From: Armillaria gallica
Taxonomy: Eukaryota; Basidiomycota; Agaricomycetes; Agaricales; Physalacriaceae
Assembly (NCBI GenBank): GCA_037576215.1
Contig: JBANDB010000002.1
Span: forward strand, 2,418,001-2,482,000
Length of the DNA: 64,000 nt
Direction of reading: 5' to 3'
Every line of letters begins with the position of its first letter. The stretch's first letter is position 1. The notes beneath the pieces are model-generated. The model was not told the origin of the DNA. It was given only the letters and a program-made list of their open reading frames with translations, and made no database searches. Made by a program: the position numbers and the translations under genes. Below are positions 1-11,660 of the stretch, in pieces.

Positions 1-7
1 TTCCCCA

Positions 8-2248
8 CTATATGGCATGCCTCAGAGCTTCAGAGGCCAGGATCGGAGCTTGATATGAAGAGTTCTCGGCCGCTTGGGCAAGTTCGAGCTCTCGGTTGCG
101 GTACTGACGATGCTCCGAGTCTTCGTTCTTTTGAATCTGGTCTTCACGCATGTGTCGATAAACATCCAAATCGACACACTCGAGATTCAATGCTGATAGC
201 CTACTCAAAATATGAGTATACGGTTCGGCGTTCCTCGCACAAAACTTACTTTTCTCGGAGAAGGTCCAAAGCGTTCCAGCGGTCCACATCTTCCGTGGTA
301 TTTGCCAGAATATCGTGTGCTTCCTGCACAGCATTGCGCGCTCCAACACATTCATCTCGTTGGCGAGATGTAGTGGATGAATCCTAAAGTTATGGTCAAA
401 TTATTCAAAGCTGAGCTTATTCGGATGAAGCTACAAACAGGAACCAGTAAGCATTTTTGAACCATCTCGTGAATCCCTGATATCAGAATTTTTGCTCCGA
501 CATCGAAACAAGACGTCAATGAATCGGGGTTGAAGGAGTGACATGCCTGGCACGAACGGATAAGTATACCGACCTCTGAAGTAACTGGTAACAACGACGT
601 ACATCGGCCTCTGCCCATGTCATCAAGAAAACGGATCTACCAGTGTCGGCGTCCGTCTCGAAAGCGTAGAGGCGGACTATGGCGTTACTATCGTCAACTT
701 TATATCGCATAGTGATGGCGGGCATTAGCCCCTTAATCGAAGCCAAGTCGAGTTTCCCGCGTCTGTTCGCCCGGCCAATCTCGGGAATCCAGGTTAATCC
801 AAGGTGACAGAGGACCGTGTGGGCGATTCCAATTGCCTTTTGAGATTCTGTTACGCTCTTCTTTTTGCTCCCTGGCACCGCCTTTCTGAAGCTCTTGATA
901 ATTTCGTTTTGATAAGACGAGGTTGCTCGGGTTGCTGCTTTATAGCGGACCTAGGGGAAGAGCACTTAGTCCAAGTTATATAATAAAGGAGGTTGTATCT
1001 CACAAGCGCGGGGCCTCCAGAAGGTCGTAAGTGCTCTGCCGTGGCCTCTAAATAGCTGGAGAACGCCTCTAGCAATAGAGACGAGAAATCGGAGGCGACT
1101 ACAGGCTTATGGGGGCATTGTACATACACGTGCATGAGTACCACGTACAAGATAACAACATAAAAGTCATCGTGAGACTGTTGGCAGTTTCGATGTCAAA
1201 CCCGACCTTTGAGGTCAGATCAAAGTTCCCTAGGGATATGTATTCGTCTCCTACGTCGCAATCCGAGTTAGAGAGGCCAACTTAATAAAACAAAAGCGTA
1301 CCTGTGTAGCAGTAATAGAAGAACTGCGACAAATCACAGATTATGGCGTATACTGGGAATCTGACACTTGATAATTTCTTGTTCAATGCAAAGATCGCTA
1401 TATGCAAGGTATCAGACTCCGGACTCTACCAAAGGCCTTGACTCACTCCTCATCTCTGCAAGAACTTGTGCAAGAAGTTCCGAAGAAGGGTGACCTGAAA
1501 AGAACTTTTGTTTCAGTATGATAAAGATGAGGATCACCTTGTGTTGATACGTGATCGCGATTTCTGTAAATCCTCCCGAGGTAGTTCCGTCAAGACATAA
1601 CTTGTCACTGATCCAAGTCTGTAAAAGCCACCCGAAAAATTCAAGGCTCTTTGTAACCACCTGAGAATACGAAGATACGATGACCAAGAGCCGTAGAGTA
1701 GAGATTTACGTGCTTACCGGCATGACATGGTGATGAAGGCGGCGAAGGACACTCGTTTGCACACTTGACCTGATCATATCGTGCATTTCTTCCTGAACCG
1801 ACTCCGGAAGGTTAATGCGGACAACGCTTCGCTGAGAAAATTGCTCGTCACCCTTGCGGTTGTCCAGCCCCAAGTAATCACAAACATCCTTCCAGTCTAG
1901 ACCATAGTATCTGGACGTCATTTCAAAGTCTGTTTCATAACTATCGAGGTCGAAGACAGTGGCTTGGTCCAGCAGATCATGAAATATAACAAAGAGACTC
2001 CGCTGCAGAAAGGCCGGCGCTTCTTTGTGGAAGATGGAGAAATACTTGTCACAGAGGAGTTTCTGAGTCTGTATTGCCGTTAACTGGTTGGGCCTTGGCT
2101 CGTTTGCGGCCAGATTATTCTGAAGGGGAGCTGCACTTGCATGCTCAGGACTGACTGGATGTTTTACAGAATGCGCGAGGAGCATCTTCAGCATATCGTG
2201 CGCGGATGATGAGATGCACTCACACAGTTTTGGTTTCATACGACGCAA
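8..2248 (-). CDS. Unrecognised multi-exon gene, tandem copy 1
   Basis: I do not recognise this protein. Several conserved open segments run down the minus strand: an N-terminal exon (about 2248-1706) with a block around YYGLDWKDVCDYLGLDNRKG, then an exon with SDKLCLDGTTSGGFTEI and ILKQKFFSGHPSSELLAQ (about 1660-1440), a segment near 1150-900, one near 870-600 (WIPEIGRANRRGKLDL), a helical segment near 580-420, and a C-terminal charged, coiled-coil-like exon ending at the stop at 8-10. GT-AG junctions join these, for example the donor after LREK near 259. The same exons recur in order in the copy at 2708-4802, and conservation of frame there is the main reason to call them coding. The ILK position resembles the core of (D/E)XK nuclease-like domains but lacks the acidic residue, so I assign no function. 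Exact exon ends are approximate. Confidence 0.45.
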
Positions 2249-2707
2249 AATGCTACAGCAGGATCATTTCGCGCAGTTGTTCTGCGACATTTGTCCCATT
2301 GTTCTCTTCCTAAGTCATGGATAGTGTAAATGTTTCGGAATCAGCAACGAGTAAGTCGCAAAGGCTGGGGCCTAGACCCTGTGGCTGTAATGAAGTGTTT
2401 GGCGACAACTTGGTATCCAAGCTTGACGGCTTCAAAAGCCGCCCTTGGACGGTCGGCCAGCACCCTGGGACCGTTAAACCGTCCTCCCCGCAGCCAAGTC
2501 TTGATCCCTCCGCTGCTGGCGATATCTCTCCGATGTCAGTGTACACGTCCTCTTGCGCCAAGATGTCGCGCTTGACGACGGGAAGAAGACCGGTTTATGG
2601 AAATGGGGCAGCGGAAGGGTGAGCAAGTATGAAAAAACCATTTCTTTTCTTCCTACGAAAGATTCGGTTCCGCATTTTTCAGGCTACATTGCAAGGATCA
2701 CAGTACA
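2249..2707. other. Spacer between the tandem copies
   Basis: About 460 bases separating the two tandem copies. Short open frames exist on both strands (about 2310-2620), but none shows a recognisable domain or a counterpart upstream of copy 2, so I call no gene. It presumably contains the promoter of copy 1 and the 3' end of copy 2. Confidence 0.3.
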
Positions 2708-4802
2708 TCAGAGATCAGGATCGGAACACGATCTGTGCGAAATATCATCGGATCTCCCGTCCTCCTCTGCAAGATCGGCTTCTCGGTTACGATAACGACG
2801 ATGCTCGTTCTTTCGATAAACATCCGAGTCGACACTTTCGAGATTCAATGTTAATAGCCTACTCAAAATATGAGTATACAGTTCGGTGTTCCTCGCACAA
2901 AACTTACTTTTCTCGGAGAAAATTCAAAGCGTTTTCGCGCTCCGCATCTTCCATGGTAGTCGCCAGGGTATCGTGTACTTCCAGCGCAACTTTGCGCGCT
3001 CCAACCCAGTCATCTCGTTGGCGTGATGTGGTCGATGAGTCCTAAAATTATGGTCAAATTATGCAAAGCCAGGCTGATTCGGTTACAAACAGGAACTAAT
3101 AAGCACTTTTGAACCATCTCGAGAATCCCTGATATCAGAGTTTTGGCTCCGATATCGAAACAAGACGTCAATGAATCGAGGTTGAAGGAGTGACAAGCCT
3201 GGCATGAATGTATAAGTATATCGACTTCTGAAGGAACTGGTAACAACGACGTGCCTCGGCCTCTGCCCAAGTCATCAACAAACCAGTTCTACCGGTGTCG
3301 GCGTCCGTCTCGAAGGCGTGGAGGTGGACCCTGGCGTTGCTATCGTCAACTTTATATCGCATAGTGATGGCGGGCATTAGCCCTTTAATCGAAGTCAAGT
3401 CGAGTTTCCCGCGTCTGTTCGCCCGGCCATTCTCGGGAATCCAGGTCAATCCAAGGTGACAGAGGACTGTGTGGGCAATTCCAATTGCCTTTTGAGATTC
3501 TGTTACGCCCTTCCTTTTGCTCCATGGCACCGTTCTTCTGAAAGTCTTGATAATATCGTCTTGATAAAGTCGGGCAGCTGCGTTGTAGCGGACCTAGGGG
3601 AAGTGCAGTTGTCAAAGTTGCATAGGAAAGACGGGGGTTGTATCTCACAAGCGCAGGCCCTCCCAAAGGTCGTAAGTGCTCTGCCATTTCCTCTGAATAG
3701 AAATAGAATCCCTCTAGTAATATAGAGAAGAAATCGGATGCGACTGCAGCTTTATGAGGGCATTGTATGTACACATGCGTGAGTACCACGTACAAGATGA
3801 TAACATAAAAGTCGTCGTGAGGCTGTTAGCGGTTTCGATGTCAAAGTCGACCTTTGCGGGAAGTTCGAAGTTCCCCATGGATATGTATTCATCTCCTACG
3901 TGACATTGTGGTTCAGAAGAACCAACAGTATAAAACGAAAGCGTACCTGTGTAGTAGTAATAGAAGAACTGCGACAAGTCAGAGACTATGGCATATACTG
4001 GGAACGGGGGACCCAATTTCTTGTTCAGTGCAAAGATTCCTATGCACAGGTATCAGACTTTGCACTCTACCAAATGCCTTTACTCACCGCTCATCTCCGC
4101 AACAACCTGTGCTAGAAGTTCTGAAGAAGGGTGACCCAAGAAGAATTTCTGTTTCAGTATGATAAAGATGAGTATCGTCTTGTTTTGGTGTCGAATCATG
4201 ATATCTACAAAGCCTCCTGAGGTAGCTCCGTCAAGACATAACTTGTCGCTGATGCAAGTGTGTAGATGTCCGCCGAAAAACAAAAGGCTCTTTGTAACCA
4301 CCTGGAAAGATGTATAATGTCCCAGAGCCAGGGTAGAAATACATCAGCTTACCGGCATGATATGGTGATAATCATGACGACGGTCACTAGTCCGCACACT
4401 GAGCCCGATCATATCGTGCATTTCTTCTTGAACTGACTCCGGAAGGTTGACGTGGGTGATAATTGTCTTCTCAAATTGTTCGTCGCCTTTCTTGCTGTCC
4501 AGTCCCAAGTAATCACAAACGTTCTTCCAGTCTAGACCATAGAATGTCGCCAACAACTCATCAGCGGCTTCACAATCATCGAGGTAGAAGGTATCAGTAT
4601 GCATGCGCAGCAAATCATGAAATATGACGAAAAGACCCCGCTGCAAAAAGGGGGGCGCCGCTTCGTTGTTGCGTTTAGAATATATGTCACAGAGGAGTTT
4701 CTGAGTCTCTACTGCCGTTAGCTGGGTAGGCCTTGGCTCATTTGTGGGCAGGTCACTTCGGAGGGGAGTTTCGCTACGCTTTTTCAGACATGCTGGGAAC
4801 AT
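2708..4802 (-). CDS. Unrecognised multi-exon gene, tandem copy 2
   Basis: Paralogue of the gene at 8-2248, same strand and same exon order. Matching blocks include FYGLDWKNVCDYLGLDSKKG (near 4530), SDKLCLDGATSGGFVDI (near 4230), ILKQKFFLGHPSSELLAQ (near 4150), LTWIPENGRANRRGKLDL (near 3430), and a C-terminal exon whose stop is at 2708-2710. The coiled-coil-like tail is shorter than in copy 1 (fewer charged residues after the last intron). The 5' end differs: the segment that starts copy 1 (KPKLCE) is out of frame here, so translation may begin at the Met at 4802, or this copy may have lost its original start. Function unknown. Confidence 0.45.
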
Positions 4803-5361
4803 ATATCAGCATATCGTGTAACAAATGATGAGATGCATCCTACACAACTTTGATTTCTTATGACCGAAAATACTGACGAAGGACCATCTCTTGCTCTTTT
4901 GTACCATTTTTTAATATGTTGTGGATAACGAGAAGAGTCGGCAATTGTTTTGAAACCATTCTGTCTGTTGTTCGTAAGGTGAGACTCGAATCAGACCCTT
5001 GATTCCTTTCTCGGATTGGAACAAAAAACAATTTTGGTCCTTTTTTGGCAAATTCTGAAATCAGGGAAAAGTCGATGCCTATCCTTGTTCTTCTGCGTCC
5101 ATGAGGCACGGCGCCCTCGACAAGCACTGTACCCACATATATGTGCCATAGGTCCTTGTCCTAGACCCTTGCGACGGCAAGCGCCATGGGAGGAATCGAA
5201 TTTCCGGTACCGTTCTGGGATGGACCAGTAATCGCCGCTTATTGTCTTCGGTTTGTATTGCTGTTTCCAGGGGAGGACCACTTGCTTTGCAGAGGCCGCT
5301 ATCGTGCGCTTGTTCCCTTTCTGTCGTGTACTGATTGTCGTCTTTGGAGGGCCCCGATTTC

Positions 5362-5370
5362 TTATATATA
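5362..5370 (+). promoter_or_regulatory. TATA-like box of the DUF6699 gene
   Basis: TTATATATA lies about 57 bases before the chosen ATG at 5427, a sensible distance for a fungal core promoter. It supports starting the protein at 5427 and not at the upstream in-frame ATG at 5253, which lies before this box. Confidence 0.45.
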
Positions 5371-5426
5371 ACTCGTATGGCTGGCGGACCGCCCAAATTA
5401 CTACTACTCTTGCCGTCGTTTTCAGC

Positions 5427-6593
5427 ATGCAGCACGATTCACCTCCAAATGGCTGGCCATCCGCTTGTGGTAACGCTCCAGTCATCGTAAACAACCCGCA
5501 TAACTTTCGGTACGAAATTTGCTGCGACCATGTTGACCGTAACATGCATCGACGACGTCGACGCAGACATCGGAATAACGATCATGACCGGCACCTTCCA
5601 AACAACGATGGCAATCAGACTGCACCCGATTTCCCATGGCATCACGGGTCAAATCATCGTTCTACTGGATTCTGTTCTTGTCCCATATGTGAACATCTTC
5701 GTAATCCCACTGTAACACCTTCACCTGCGATGTTCACAGCAGCTGCCTTGCCCAATTGGCAGGCCCCTATTGTCCCTGGTACGCCTGCTAACTGGGGCCA
5801 GCGCTTATACGATCCCACGCCTCCAGTGGTTCCACACGGGTATCTCGATAATTTGGGTTCCTCTCCCCCAGTGATACCTGGCTGGACTCCTCCTGACCCG
5901 GTCATTCCGGATTTACCTGCTCCTGTGAGCCCACCAGCTCCTAGCACGCCCCCGGTCGTGCCTTTCATACCCCCCTCCCCCGTAATACCTACTCCTCCAC
6001 CTCTGAGTGAGATCACACTGCACTACCAGCTTCGTCAACAACCGCACGCCTTCCTTGTGGCTTACGCCGGGTATATACATTTCCCTGCACTGCATTGGGA
6101 CATTATTCATCCTCCCAATACTGCGCGCTTCGTAAACGATCCTACAGCATTCGGAGTAGTATCCCCCGACTTCCACGCATCCGCATTCACGCCCAATACT
6201 GTCCGCAATGTTCCGTGCACCTCGAGACACCCTATGCTTCGGTACTGTATGTCTCCCGGACAGTGGGGTCCTCTTGTTATCCGTGGTTTTGACACGATAA
6301 CCGTACGGGAAGTACTACAGCAGATATTCACATATCTGCATAATCCATTGACTGAGGTGGAGGTCAATTGGATTTCCCGGACGCCTCCGAATCGGAATCG
6401 ATTGGAACTGGCGAAGTTTCATAGAAATCATGAAGTCTTCGGATGGCAGCCGCCCGATGGGACTTTTTTGAGGTCCGATCTGTTGGGTGGCCACAGACGG
6501 TTCTGTGGCTTGGAGATGGTGCTCGAACATGGCGAATGGAAACTTTGTGTGGACTTTATTGCTGGACCCGTCCCTCGGCTATGGGATAGATGA
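5427..6593 (+). CDS. DUF6699-domain protein with proline-rich linker
   Basis: A single open frame of 388 residues from 5427. The frame is open further upstream to an ATG at 5253, but the TATA-like box at 5362-5370 favours the later start. The N-terminal third is rich in His, Arg and Asn (a run of six Arg near 5550). The middle is a Pro/Val linker of about 90 residues with repeated VIPxxP and VVPxxP units (about 5750-6005). The C-terminal 190 residues (from LHYQLRQQPH, about 6015) resemble the basidiomycete DUF6699 domain: an aromatic-rich start with HFPALHWDI, then PLVIRGFDTITVREVLQQI, a conserved GW segment and a C-terminal GGHRRFCGLEMVLEHGEW. The biochemical role of DUF6699 is not known. 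No introns are needed. Confidence 0.7.
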   Translation: MQHDSPPNGWPSACGNAPVIVNNPHNFRYEICCDHVDRNMHRRRRRRHRNNDHDRHLPNNDGNQTAPDFPWHHGSNHRSTGFCSCPICEHLRNPTVTPSPAMFTAAALPNWQAPIVPGTPANWGQRLYDPTPPVVPHGYLDNLGSSPPVIPGWTPPDPVIPDLPAPVSPPAPSTPPVVPFIPPSPVIPTPPPLSEITLHYQLRQQPHAFLVAYAGYIHFPALHWDIIHPPNTARFVNDPTAFGVVSPDFHASAFTPNTVRNVPCTSRHPMLRYCMSPGQWGPLVIRGFDTITVREVLQQIFTYLHNPLTEVEVNWISRTPPNRNRLELAKFHRNHEVFGWQPPDGTFLRSDLLGGHRRFCGLEMVLEHGEWKLCVDFIAGPVPRLWDR

Positions 6594-7185
6594 CACCGTA
6601 GCGATGTCTTCTTTGCTCTCACGATGCTTCTCTAAGAGCTTCTCACGCAACGTTATCTCCAATTTTATCTACTGTGTTGCTGTCAATAATATGGTTAAGA
6701 TATTTTACACCGCTGTCAGCTGTTGACTGTATGCATCGGTCGATGAACCGTACAAGTTTTATCCATTAAGCAAAGTATGCAAAGACGGATGTTCACTCTC
6801 ACTGAGATCGTGACACGTAACTCGTGGACCCTTGCTGGGCAGAACACGCAGAGCAATTCCTCCATGATAACGAGAAGCCAAAAGAAGAAACCAGCGTACC
6901 ATACCGGCTGGCAAGGAAGACGACAATATAAATTACAGAGAAGGAAACATGATTGGTACATGACAGTCTCAGGGTCCCATCTAATATAGGGTTAGCATAT
7001 TCTGACAAGAGTAGCCTGACAGTCCAAACTGACGTTTGAACTGAACGCTATGATAGGGAAACAGCTTCTGGATTTTTCTCAAGAAAAAAAAAGAGCGTTT
7101 ACTTGTACTACCGGACCCCAGGAAACTCAAGAAACTTGGATCAGACCAACCACGAGCCCGAGTAAATGTAGCACCAAAACATCCG
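6594..7185. other. Intergenic region
   Basis: Spacer between the DUF6699 gene and the convergent F-box gene. Short open frames on both strands show no domain, splice support or paralogue elsewhere in the window. It should hold the two 3' ends. I see nothing else in it. Confidence 0.4.
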
Positions 7186-8631
7186 TTAGACACCCCAAAT
7201 AGCTGCCCAATCCGTCGGTGCACGATACGGTGGCACGACGTAACGCGAATCCAAATATGACCCTGAAATCTAAAGTCAGACTAGCAGTTCTGCTCCGTAA
7301 ACCACTCTTACCGCTATACACCACATCGCCTCTATAGTAGTTCACCTCTGCCTCCAGCCCTGCTCCATGCCCATTCAGTATCTTCATCACGTCCTGTGCC
7401 TGGGCGCCCATACGGGCAAATCGGCTGACGCCTTTGATGCGTACTGCTATGCTCCTTACGTTCACGCCGCTGGAATCTAGGACAGCGGCGAGATCGTTCC
7501 ATAGCTTGGTGGTAGCCTCGAACCTGTCATCGCAGAAGAGCGTCGTGTGCAGGACGTCTATGGAGAGGGACGTCAGCGCCAAAGGGGACGGCTGGGAGAG
7601 TGTCTGGATAAGCCATTTCAGGCATTTAGGCACTCCCGCTTGGCTGCAGATATACAATGACTGGAGCCGGGAGGCCGAGATTAATTTGAAGAGGGGGTCT
7701 AAAGAAAGGAAGCGTGAGCAAGCGTACAAGCGAATCTCAATCATCACTGACCAGTCAACGTGACGGGCAGCCGGAGATGCTCGAGCGGTCCGCTTATGTG
7801 CGTTAATAACTGCGTCGTAGATTGCGTCACGGCAGTATTTGGGGTGATTTTATCTCGAAGACGACAAAAGAGGGATAGACTCTGGATGGCAGCTACATCA
7901 ATGGGTGACGAAGGCGACAAGAGACAGTCAAGGATGGTACAGTAGGAAGAAGGCGTGGTGTGGACTGTCAATGCGCGCAGCTGCGATTTAGACCGCACGA
8001 TTTGGACTTGGGATACGGTGGTAGCGTTCTCGATGCACACGTCCCCGTCTAAGATAAGGACCCTCAGCGCCGGGAGCGTCCCGAGAAATATAAGAAAGCT
8101 GGAGACAGAAGGAAACAGAATATGAGATAACTCCAGATACGTCAGCTTCGGTGACCCTGAGATGGCAATAATGGGTAGCTCCTCCCAGCTCTGTAACTTG
8201 TGGAATTTCATCGTCAAGGAGAAGAGCTTGGGAAAGAGAATGTTTACGATCTCTCGGATGTCGCTCGAGTCTCGCGGCCATACTTCATCCAGGTACGCCC
8301 CAATATGCAGCTCTTTCACGAATGGTCCGAGATGAGGGGTCGACTTTAAAAGTGCCGCGAACGTGGCTAGTTTGCCACAGTGGGAAAAGTTTGCGCTGGG
8401 GACGCCTTGATACTCGACGTGATAAGAAAATTCATCTGTTGAGTATAGGCCCCCGGGGAAGGTGCAGAGCCCTTCAGGCTCGATGCGGACGTGGGAGAAT
8501 AGGTGGGACTGAGCGAGGGGAGACCAGGATCGGCTAACCAGAGAGCATGAGCGTAGGGTAGAAATGTCAAGGTGACATTCACTGATAATTATATCAATGA
8601 GTTCAAGGGGTATGGGGATGCGTTTATCCAT
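7186..8631 (-). CDS. F-box protein with leucine-rich tail
   Basis: Begins at 8631 with a classic agaricomycete F-box: IPLELIDIIISECHLDISTL followed by RSCSLVSRSW. Leucine-rich helical and strand segments follow (LTYLELSHILFPSVSSFLIF, LRVLILDGDV, LQSLYICSQAG), as in the many LRR-type F-box proteins of mushrooms. Exon 1 ends near 7765 at a GTCAGT donor with an acceptor TTTCTTTAG. Exon 2 ends near 7312 at GTAAGA. Exon 3 starts after TTTCAG near 7263, and the only frame compatible with phase 1 ends at the TAA at 7186-7188, giving a C-terminus of WAAIWGV. Such proteins are expected to link substrates to an SCF ubiquitin ligase through Skp1. The substrate is unknown. Confidence 0.75.
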
Positions 8632-9185
8632 ATTTCACAATTTTTAGTAAACACGTTTTGAGCGTGCAGTTACGAGACTTCTCTAGTGACAGTTCAACGC
8701 ACTTCAAATTAACGAACAGGAGAGGTAAGGCTTACGGAGATATTTCCCGAGACAAATCTTGGTATCTTTACAAATTAAGTGTTTGTTCGAAAATTGAGGG
8801 AGACAACAGCGAGCCTGAGGCCGTCGAAAAGCCGTGGGCCCGGGTATGATCCAGCTTGGAGCGTTAAAGTTGTCGCCAAACACGTATCTACAACCGCTTT
8901 TTATAATTGCGGGCTTCTTTTGGAAGTATTAGCTGGGAACAAACGGGGCTTCGGCTTGTCGTTCTTCAGCTTGATAAAATGGATGCTATGAAGGCCAAGT
9001 GAACTGAATGACTAAGAGAAGGTATGAAGGCGACTCTGAATTGTCCCGAAAGAGAGGGCTAGTTGCTAATGTTATGCGCGCGTCTTTGACCCTTCTGACA
9101 TCGCAATGAAGGACGCCGACCGACTAGGAATGCCGTGAGTAGCTATTGAGTATTATTTGCTGAAACATGATACTGAATTGGGAAC

Positions 9186-9512
9186 TTGCATAGTTTATTA
9201 CAACTATACATGGCGCGGGCCGCCGCCTATTCATCTATTCTCTCCGCCTTCAACCAGTACCTGCTGGCAAGCTTTCTCATTGATGTTACGACCACCCTCA
9301 CCGCTGCGATGGGTGCATACCTTCTCGCCGTGCCATCTCACCTTGATGCTCTCACCAAAATAGGCTGCGACATGGTTTTAGTTTTGGCTTCCGGGTCGAT
9401 TCTTCGGACTATCTATGTCGAGACGGTCTTTTGGCTCCATCCCAGCGACATCAACGCTACAGCATCGTTAACGGAAGTGCGGCATCGCCAAAACCTGACC
9501 CACGCGATCTGA
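9186..9512 (+). CDS. Small hydrophobic ORF, possible membrane-protein fragment
   Basis: A 108-residue frame with two hydrophobic stretches (near YLLASFLIDV and CDMVLVLASGSIL) and a C-terminal SDINATASLTEVR. The end weakly resembles a stretch (SDDSPAILTEVR) of the small membrane protein at 55115-55760. No splice partners were found, so it may be a relic of a DUF6534-like or related multi-pass gene next to the DUF6534 cluster. Function unknown. Confidence 0.25.
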   Translation: MHSLLQLYMARAAAYSSILSAFNQYLLASFLIDVTTTLTAAMGAYLLAVPSHLDALTKIGCDMVLVLASGSILRTIYVETVFWLHPSDINATASLTEVRHRQNLTHAI

Positions 9513-9758
9513 ACGATAAGTACGAAAATCAGCTTTCTAAATAACCATATATGTAATCACGTCCAGCGCTTACTGGTGACACACTATATATGTAAAAGCA
9601 GCGGAACTTAGCACATAAAGGCTTAAGATATGAATCGGTATCGGTGTGTATAACACCAAGACCATAAATAGTAGGGCGGGGTTGGCTCAAAGAATGCACT
9701 TGAACAGTTATGCGAGGAGGCTCATATCGCCGTCTTGTGGTTTCTCCTTGAAGGAAAA

Positions 9759-11144
9759 TCAGCTCCTGTAAAGTGCGCGAATCAAATAACTGACACTCAT
9801 TCGGCCCATTTCACCATCACTGCGGAATACCTCTTTAGTTATCGCGACCACTGGGACGGTTCGCTGTGCGCCCTGCATTGAATGAGAAGTGATATCCCGC
9901 ATCATAGTGGTCGTTATCTCCATATCGGTAGAAAACGTATAGGTATCTCGTCCACCCATAATCCGGATTCGCGAATTCAGTACCATGTAAATGGTATTAG
10001 CATACAGCTCGGATATGATCAAGGCTGGGGTCCCGTAGAAGGCCTGATGAGGGAACGCAAAATAGAGGATAAAGGTGACCAGAGCAACGACAGCTAAAAT
10101 TAATCGGTGTTAGGCTTGTGACAACGGTGGATGTAGGAAGCAAATACCTGTCAGAGATCCCGTCTCAATAGTGAGACGAATTATTTTTGTGACCAGAATT
10201 TGGGTGCGACGGAATCCAGTATTGTTGTGCATAAGCTACGACATAGTATCGATGTCAATGAAGACAACAGAAAGAGAGAAAGAGCTCACGTAGTAAGTCA
10301 TGCACGTAGCGATGACAATATCGCACAAGGCAGAGCCTGCGCACGTAATCTAGGAGTGAATCAGCACAATGAGCACGGAATATCTAGTCGGCTACTTACC
10401 CCGACGGAGATGAACGCCTTCCGGTCATGGGTTTTTGTGATGTCGCCTGTGTGGAAAGAGTCGATGCTTGTGATTATAGCTGCGACAGCGCTGGTCAAAG
10501 ACACCTGTCAATGGATGAGCTGGACTGCCAGGGATCAAGAGCACGGCAACGAACACAGATGACAAATGTGGGGACAATCCGTGACCTTGACAATATGAAG
10601 ATTCGGTATGCATAAAAGCACTGCCCGACAAAAGCAGCTGTACTCACGGTGAGTTGCAAAAAACGAGCGGAATATGCTGGACGTACCTGTAGTACCCATG
10701 ATGGGGACAACGAGCCAATAAAAATGTACATCAGTGAGGGCTTCCAAATCACCGAAGCCGTACCCGAAAATTGCGAAAGCATCGTGGGTAACGAGGACCA
10801 TCTGAACAAATTCGACGACGTAGAGGCCATAGACAAGATATTTTGTGAATTTCCTGTCCTTCGGAAATGCCAGATAGTACAGATCTGTTAACGAAAACGG
10901 ATAAGAACAGCATTACTAAAGACTGAATGACGCACAAAGTTGTACAGAAAGAGTCCCGAAGAGTCCCCAATTCAAGAGACAGGCGACGACCTGAATTGGC
11001 GTGTTAGTAATTGCATAGACTAAACGCACAACTTGACAAACCTGCGGACCAGATCTGAAACGAAATTATTCAGTACACAATACTCAGCATGAAGATCATA
11101 AATTACAGCCGTTCTATGGGATAACCTGCGGGGACGGGCAGCAT
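9759..11144 (-). CDS. DUF6534 multi-pass membrane protein, copy 1
   Basis: Member of the basidiomycete DUF6534 family, predicted seven-helix proteins of unknown function. I rebuilt it from GT-AG introns: a first exon starting MLPVPAGYP at 11144, a 13-nt micro-exon (SGPQ) near 11050, then LLNWGLFGTLSVQLY, LYYLAFPKDRKFTKYLVYGL, THDAFAIFGYGFGDLEAL, FYAYRIFILSRSRIVPTF, VSLTSAVAAIITSIDSFHTG, ALCDIVIATCMTYY, TQILVTKIIRLTIETGSLT, and the C-terminal LYANTIYMVLNSRIRIMGGR. All junctions keep frame, so it looks intact. The last ten residues (SYLIRALYRS) lie after a one-base difference from the other copies, so the C-terminus is shorter than in copies 2 and 4. The promoter region is shared with copies 2 and 4. 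Confidence 0.75.
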
Positions 11145-11660
11145 GTTGTATCTGGGGGTTGTTTTACAGATTCTGAGCGGAAAGAACCTGTACATATATC
11201 GTTGATAATCATCGTGAGAGACTTGGAAGACGGCACACAAATAAATACCCAAGGCAAGTCAGTATCACATCACAGAAGCCAAGGTAAAAGGCAGTCCAAG
11301 TACCCCAATTTCAACCGGCATCCACATTCGAGATCAACGCATTAACCCATCAATTTGATTATCTTGATTCCGTTCCACAAGTTGAGAGGAAATTTCCGAG
11401 CTAAGGTATAGCGGAAGTGATACCGGCGCGCTAGTATCAAGTTGATATATTAAAGCTATCCTCAGAATAAAGTGTAAGAAGAAGGCAGGATTTTTTACTT
11501 ACCGTGTTATACAATTGTTGCGTCCGACATCTAAACGTCTTCTTCCATGTTAAACAGGCGAATTGAAGCAGCTTCTTATGCCTGATATTCTCCCGTCATT
11601 GGGGAGTGACGATAGCCATCAAGGTGACATAGAACTGGGCCCCAACACTCCTGGCCCCCG
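11145..11660 (-). repeat. Duplicated 5' region of DUF6534 copy 1
   Basis: The sequence upstream of copy 1 matches that upstream of copies 2 (14409-15110) and 4 (22930-23620) over several hundred bases, for example a segment containing ATTATCTTGATTCCGT and the CTTATGCCTGATATTCTCCC stretch. The similarity breaks near 11618, where copies 2 and 4 continue with extra sequence. This shows that promoters were duplicated with the genes. Confidence 0.6.

Noticed and set aside
1412..1687. A (D/E)XK nuclease or Crinkler-type domain in the tandem gene
   Set aside because: The arrangement is suggestive, but the acidic residue expected before ILK is missing in both copies. Kept only as a remark.
4991..5545. 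A 184-codon minus-strand frame
   Set aside because: It is antisense to the promoter and 5' end of the DUF6699 gene and has no domain or paralogue.
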